Below, in pieces: positions 14,773-18,875 of a stretch of 18,875 bases of DNA. Source of the stretch: Synechococcaceae bacterium WBB_10_009 (lineage in GTDB: Bacteria; Cyanobacteriota; Cyanobacteriia; PCC-6307; Cyanobiaceae); assembly GCA_010030955.1 (NCBI GenBank), contig RHBP01000015.1:1-18875 (forward strand). Direction: 5' to 3'. Within the stretch, counting starts at the first letter, position 1; each line of letters starts with the position of its first letter. Position numbers and translations under genes: made by a program. The notes under the pieces were generated by a model, which saw only the letters and a list, made by a program, of their open reading frames with translations, was not told where the DNA came from and made no database searches.

Positions 14773-16074
14773 ATGACCAGCGCTGCACCCCTGGCGAGCC
14801 CCACCCGCGTGCTGGTGGTGGGGGGCGGCGGCCGCGAGAACGCCCTGGCCTGGGCCCTGCGCCGCAGCCAGGGGGTGGAGCAGGTGTGGATCACCCCCGG
14901 CAACGGCGGCAGTGCCGATCTGGAGGGTTGCCAGCAGCTGGCCATCGCCGAACACGACCACGCCGCCCTGCTGGAGCTCTGCCGCCGCCAGGCCATCGAG
15001 CTGGTGGTGGTGGGGCCGGAGGCGCCGCTGGCGGCGGGCCTGGCGGATCAGCTGCGGGCGGCGGGAGTCGCCGTGTTCGGCCCCGGGGCCGATGGCGCCC
15101 AGCTGGAGGCCAGCAAGCAATGGGCCAAGGCGCTGATGGTGGAGGCCGGGGTGCCCACCGCCGGCTACTGGCCGGCCAACAGCCGCGAGCAGGCCCTGGC
15201 CGCCCTCGAGGCCCAAGGCAAACCGCTGGTGGTGAAGGCCGATGGGCTGGCCGCCGGCAAAGGGGTCACCGTGGCCGACACGATGGAGGAGGCCCGCGCC
15301 GCCATCGAGGAGATCTTCACCGGCCGCTTCGGCGCTGAGGCCTCCCTGGTGCTGGAGGAGCGCACCGAGGGGCCGGAGGTGTCGGTGTTTGCCCTCACCG
15401 ATGGGGAGCGCATGGTGCTGCTGCCGCCGGCGCAGGACCACAAGCGCATCGGCGAGGGGGACACGGGCCCCAACACCGGCGGCATGGGGGCCTATGCACC
15501 GGCGCCGCTGCTGGATGCGGCGGGGCTGGAGCAGGTGCGCCAGCGGGTGCTGGAGCCCACCCTGGCGGCCCTGCGGGCACGGGGGATCAGCTACCGGGGC
15601 GTGATGTACGCCGGGCTGATGCTCACCGCCGCTGGGCCCAGCGTGATCGAGTTCAACTGCCGCTTCGGCGATCCGGAATGCGAAACGCTGATGCCGTTGC
15701 TGGGGCCAGAGCTGGCCCAGGTGTTGCTGGCCTGCGCCACCGGCCAGCTGGAGCGGGCCCCCAGCCTCACCATTGCGCCCCTGTGCAGCGCCTGTGTGAT
15801 CGCCGCCGCCGCGGGCTACCCGGGCACGGTGCGCAGCGGCGATCCGATCGAAGGGACCCTGGAGCCCAGCCAGCAGGTGCAGCTGTTCCATGCCGGCACC
15901 CAGCGCCTGGCCGACGGCCGTTGCGTTAGCAGCGGCGGGCGGGTGCTGGCGGTGGTGGCCCAGGACAACGGCTTTGATGCGGCCTTCGCCAAGGCCTACC
16001 GGGCCCTGGAGCAGGTGCACTTCAACGGCATGGTGGTGAGGCGTGACATCGGCCACCAGGTGCGCTCTCACTAA
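14773..16074 (+). CDS. purD: Phosphoribosylamine-glycine ligase (GARS)
   Basis: PurD joins phosphoribosylamine and glycine, with ATP, in the second step of de novo purine synthesis. The 433-residue protein has the N-terminal GGGGRENALAW (17-27), where many bacteria have GREH. The glycine-rich ATP-grasp segment VKADGLAAGKGV is at 154-165, TGPNTGGMGAYAP at about 231-243 binds substrate, and the family signature RFGDPECE is at 297-304. The ATG at 14773 is the first in frame. Divergent from the secreted-protein gene, it is followed by nblS after 24 bases. It may therefore be co-transcribed with the kinase, an odd pairing of housekeeping and regulatory genes. Confidence 0.97.
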   Translation: MTSAAPLASPTRVLVVGGGGRENALAWALRRSQGVEQVWITPGNGGSADLEGCQQLAIAEHDHAALLELCRRQAIELVVVGPEAPLAAGLADQLRAAGVAVFGPGADGAQLEASKQWAKALMVEAGVPTAGYWPANSREQALAALEAQGKPLVVKADGLAAGKGVTVADTMEEARAAIEEIFTGRFGAEASLVLEERTEGPEVSVFALTDGERMVLLPPAQDHKRIGEGDTGPNTGGMGAYAPAPLLDAAGLEQVRQRVLEPTLAALRARGISYRGVMYAGLMLTAAGPSVIEFNCRFGDPECETLMPLLGPELAQVLLACATGQLERAPSLTIAPLCSACVIAAAAGYPGTVRSGDPIEGTLEPSQQVQLFHAGTQRLADGRCVSSGGRVLAVVAQDNGFDAAFAKAYRALEQVHFNGMVVRRDIGHQVRSH

Positions 16075-16098
16075 GCTGCCCGCGCTCCCCCCACCACC

Positions 16099-18090
16099 GT
16101 GAGCAGCACCTCCGCCCAAGCACCCCTGAGCTGGTGGCAGCGGCTGGCCCGCTGGTGGGCGGAATTCAGCCTGCAGACCAAGCTGCTGGCGGCGGCCACC
16201 CTGGTGGTGAGCCTGGTGATGGCCGCCATCGCCTTCTTTGCGCTCAATGGCATCCAGGCGGATGTGCGCATGAGCGACACCCGCTTCGCCCGCGACCTGG
16301 GGTTGCTGCTCTCCGCCAACGTCACCCCCCTGGTGGCGGAGGGCAACGACCGGGAACTGGCGGCGGTGGCGGAACGGTTCTGGAAGTCGAGCCGCAGCCT
16401 CCGTTACATCTTCTTCGCCGATCCCGACGGGATCATCTACCTGGGGATTCCGATCAGCGGCACCAGCGGCGGCAGCGAACTGCTGCTCAGCCGCCGTCTG
16501 GAGCTGCCCCAGGACCTGCTGCAGCGCAGCCAGGGGCCCCTGATCCGCCAGCACCTCAGCCCCGACGGGCAGGTCACCGATGTGTTCGTGCCGCTGGTGG
16601 CGGGCGAGCGCTACCTGGGGGTGCTGGCCCTGGGGATCAACCCCAACGAAGCGGCCCTGGCCAGCGCCGCCCTCAGCCGCGAGGTCACCGTGGCGGTGTT
16701 CATCTCGATCTGGGTGCTGGTGATCCTCGGGGCGGTGTTCAACGCCCTCACCATCACCCAGCCGGTGAAGGAGCTGCTGCGGGGGGTGCGCTCCATCGCC
16801 CGGGGTGAATTCCAGGCCCGCATCGCCCTGCCGGTGGGCGGCGAACTGGGGGAGCTGCTGGAGGGGTTCAATGACATGGCCTCCCAGCTGGAGGCTTACA
16901 ACGAAGCCAACATCGAGGAGCTCACCGCCGCCCAGGTGAAGCAGCAATCGCTGATCGCCACCATGGCCGACGGCGCCCTGCTGCTCGATGCCGAGGGGCG
17001 GCTGGTGCTGGTGAACCCCACCGCGCGCCGGCTGTTCCGCTGGGAGGGCCGCAAGCTGGAGGGCAGCCTGGTGGGCGATGAGCTGCCGGAGCTGCTGGCC
17101 CTCGAGCTGCAGGCCCCGCTCGACAGCCTGCTGGGCGGTGAGAAGGACAGCAGCGATGTGCGCTGCAGCTTCGGCGAGCCGCCCCGCACCCTGCGGATCG
17201 TGTTGCAGTCGGTGCGGGACGCCAGCGGCGAAAGCCTCAAGGGCATCGCCGTGACCATCCAAGACCTCACCCGCGAGGTGGAACTCAACGCCGCCCAGAG
17301 CCGTTTCATCAGCAACGTCTCCCACGAACTGCGCACGCCGCTGTTCAACATCAAGAGCTACGTGGAAACCCTGCACGACCTGGGGGATCAACTCAGCGAC
17401 GAAGACCGCAAGGAATTCCTGGCCATCGCCAACGCCGAAACCGATCGGCTCACAAGGCTGGTGAACGACGTGCTCGACCTCTCGCGCCTGGAGAGCGACC
17501 GGGTGTGGGCCATGGGGCCGGTGGAGCTGCGGCCGGCGATGGAGCAGACCCTGCGCAATTACCGCCTCAACGCCGAAGACAAGGGGGTGGACCTGCAGCT
17601 GGCGGTGGACGAGCAGCTGCCGGCGGTGCGCGGCAACTGGGATCTGCTGCTGCAGGTGTTCGACAACCTGGTGGGCAACGGGCTCAAGTTCACCGCCAGC
17701 GGCGGACGGCTGCAGCTCAGCGCCTACCCCTGGCCCGACACCTGCACCCTTGACCCGAGCACCGCCCCCGGCGGCGACAACCCCGCCTGCGCCCTCACCG
17801 CACCGCTGCCGCGGCTGCGGGTGGAGATCGCCGACACCGGCTCCGGCATCTCCCGGGAAGACCAGCAGCGCATCTTCGAGCGCTTCTACCGGGTGGAAAA
17901 CGCCGTGCACACGGAGGTGGGAACGGGCCTGGGCCTCTCGATCGTGCGCGGCATCCTCGAGAAGCACGGCGCCAGCATCCGCATGGCCAGCGAACTGGGG
18001 GTGGGCACCACCTTCTGGTTCGACCTGCCCCTGGAGCAGGCCGACGCCACCGAACTGGGGCTGCAGCTGGAGCGCCGCAGCCCCAGCTAG
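16099..18090 (+). CDS. nblS: NblS/Hik33-type sensor histidine kinase
   Basis: A membrane two-component kinase of the NblS/Hik33/DspA family, which in cyanobacteria controls responses to high light, nutrient stress and phycobilisome breakdown. The 663-residue protein has TM1 at about 30-49, a periplasmic sensor part, and TM2 at about 197-219. A HAMP domain (about 220-275) and a PAS domain (about 282-392) follow. The HisKA segment is ISNVSHELRTP, with H409 as the phospho-acceptor. The ATPase has the N box NLVGNGLKFT (523-532), G1 DTGSGI, the F box FERFYR and G2 GTGLGLSIV. An insertion of about 25 residues with two cysteines (C549, C564) lies between the N and G1 boxes. The start is a GTG at 16099 without a visible Shine-Dalgarno; the next Met lies inside TM1. 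Domain order, adjacency to kaiC and the HisKA sequence support the name. Confidence 0.92.
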   Translation: MSSTSAQAPLSWWQRLARWWAEFSLQTKLLAAATLVVSLVMAAIAFFALNGIQADVRMSDTRFARDLGLLLSANVTPLVAEGNDRELAAVAERFWKSSRSLRYIFFADPDGIIYLGIPISGTSGGSELLLSRRLELPQDLLQRSQGPLIRQHLSPDGQVTDVFVPLVAGERYLGVLALGINPNEAALASAALSREVTVAVFISIWVLVILGAVFNALTITQPVKELLRGVRSIARGEFQARIALPVGGELGELLEGFNDMASQLEAYNEANIEELTAAQVKQQSLIATMADGALLLDAEGRLVLVNPTARRLFRWEGRKLEGSLVGDELPELLALELQAPLDSLLGGEKDSSDVRCSFGEPPRTLRIVLQSVRDASGESLKGIAVTIQDLTREVELNAAQSRFISNVSHELRTPLFNIKSYVETLHDLGDQLSDEDRKEFLAIANAETDRLTRLVNDVLDLSRLESDRVWAMGPVELRPAMEQTLRNYRLNAEDKGVDLQLAVDEQLPAVRGNWDLLLQVFDNLVGNGLKFTASGGRLQLSAYPWPDTCTLDPSTAPGGDNPACALTAPLPRLRVEIADTGSGISREDQQRIFERFYRVENAVHTEVGTGLGLSIVRGILEKHGASIRMASELGVGTTFWFDLPLEQADATELGLQLERRSPS

Positions 18091-18102
18091 GGGCGGCCCC
18101 TA
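18088..18102. repeat. Inverted repeat containing the nblS and kaiC stops
   Basis: TAGGGGC, one G, GCCCCTA is a perfect seven-base inverted repeat. The left TAG is the nblS stop and the right CTA is the kaiC stop read on the plus strand. As RNA it could fold on either strand, but no T run follows on either side. Confidence 0.6.
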
Positions 18103-18875
18103 CAGGCGATCGTCGCCGGAAACGCCCTGCACGATGCGCGAGAGCTCGCTGCGCTCGTCGGTGTTGATGCGGTGGGGCACACCGCTGATGATCCGCTCGA
18201 AGTTGGAGAAGGAATCTTTGATCTCCGGGCCGTTGCCCGTGATCATGAACTCGCGGATGCCCTTGTCGTGCCAGGAGCCGCGCATCTTGAACACGTTGAG
18301 GGCACGGGCCATCTCGCCGCGGATCTCCACGTACTGCAGCAGCAGGATCGTGTCGGTGATCGTGGAGATGTGGGAGTCGGTGATCGAATGGCTGCCCATG
18401 AACTCCTCGGAGGTGTTCGTGAAGAAGCCGGCGATCTCCTCCTGCTTGGCGTAACCCGTCACACCGATCACAAACTGGCGGAAGGCGTTGTGGCTGACGC
18501 CGCGGGCCAGGGCCGAGAGCGAATCGATCGCCATCCGTGATGGCTTGAACTGGCCAATCTCGGTTTTGATGATCTGCAGGTGATCCTCCAGACCGGTGGA
18601 TTCCGGGTAGGCGCAGATGATCTTGAGCAGGCCATCGCGCTCCATCTGCTCGAAATCGATGCCCCAGCTGGTGGCGTTGCGCAGCAGCTGGGCGCGGGAT
18701 TCCTCGTAGGCGAACAGGATCGCCCGCTCCTTGTTGGCGCAGGCGTTCTCCACGAATTTGCTCACCAGCAGCGTCTTGCCGGTGCCGGTGGCGCCGGTGG
18801 CCAGGATGATCGAATCCTTGAAGAAGCCGCCGCCGCACATTTCGTCGAGCCGCGGCACCCCGGAGCTGACCCGCA
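18100..18875 (-). CDS. kaiC: Circadian clock ATPase KaiC, CII half (5' end cut by window edge)
   Basis: KaiC is the autokinase, autophosphatase and ATPase at the centre of the cyanobacterial clock. Only the C-terminal CII domain is in the window, about 258 codons open to the right edge. The first visible residues are RVSSGV, before RLDEMCGGGF. The CII Walker A is GATGTGKT, and the catalytic Glu pair lies in FAYEES (E318/E319 by S. elongatus numbering). The phosphorylation motif is intact: T426, S431 and T432 in HSITDSHISTITDT. These align without gaps to the S. elongatus protein as I remember it, predicting a full length near 518 residues. The tail after SELSRIVQGV is short and diverged. A GTG at 18858 is internal, not the start. 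kaiB would be expected upstream, outside the window. Confidence 0.97.
   Translation of the reverse strand, partial: RVSSGVPRLDEMCGGGFFKDSIILATGATGTGKTLLVSKFVENACANKERAILFAYEESRAQLLRNATSWGIDFEQMERDGLLKIICAYPESTGLEDHLQIIKTEIGQFKPSRMAIDSLSALARGVSHNAFRQFVIGVTGYAKQEEIAGFFTNTSEEFMGSHSITDSHISTITDTILLLQYVEIRGEMARALNVFKMRGSWHDKGIREFMITGNGPEIKDSFSNFERIISGVPHRINTDERSELSRIVQGVSGDDRL

Noticed and set aside
14731..17967. Open reading frame of 1078 codons antisense to purD and nblS
   Set aside because: It is a shadow of two clearly real genes. In GC-rich coding sequence the antisense frames contain few stops, and the translation is a low-complexity His/Gln/Gly/Ala-rich sequence with no domain.

Overview
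The window looks like a core chromosomal segment of a GC-rich unicellular cyanobacterium of the Synechococcus/Cyanobium (picocyanobacterial) type. The evidence is a KaiC CII half with its full phosphorylation motif, an NblS/Hik33-type sensor kinase, a DUF1825 protein, a three-POTRA cyanobacterial Omp85/BamA, HIP1 octamers and very G/C-rich codon third positions. The genus is inferred from gene content, not proven. I see no insertion sequence, prophage, CRISPR array, tRNA or rRNA. Genes are packed almost end to end, and no stretch longer than about 140 bases lacks a gene.

Left part (minus strand, 1-2333): pyrF (cut by the window edge), tyrS and a DUF1825 gene. tyrS and pyrF overlap as TGATG. 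A divergent 136-base spacer with a 9-bp inverted repeat separates them from a plus-strand run (2470-6323). That run encodes a LuxR-type regulator with a degenerate receiver, a tandem helix-hairpin-helix protein, a GIY-YIG-like nuclease with two clamp-binding-like QxxLF motifs, leucyl aminopeptidase PepA and an 81-residue membrane protein. The HhH and GIY-YIG genes are 4 bases apart. Together they resemble the two ends of UvrC on separate proteins, and they are the most interesting unexplained feature here.

Middle part (minus strand, 14705 down to 6328): one probable long transcription unit in the order secreted protein of unknown function, purC, bamA, lpxC, fabZ, lpxA, lpxB, msrA. No internal gap exceeds 43 bases and two junctions overlap. 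It ends in an intrinsic terminator just after msrA, followed by a small 74-residue gene. The unit joins outer-membrane protein assembly (BamA), the early lipid A steps (LpxC, LpxA, LpxB), the dehydratase that feeds acyl chains (FabZ) and an exported methionine sulfoxide reductase.

Right part: purD then nblS on the plus strand, converging on kaiC (minus, cut by the right edge). NblS is a membrane kinase for light and nutrient stress and KaiC is the clock ATPase. Both convergent junctions in the window (81-aa gene/74-aa gene, and nblS/kaiC) are short inverted repeats that contain both stop codons. Most of the window is ordinary housekeeping sequence. The findings are hypotheses of modest strength, not a demonstrated new system.
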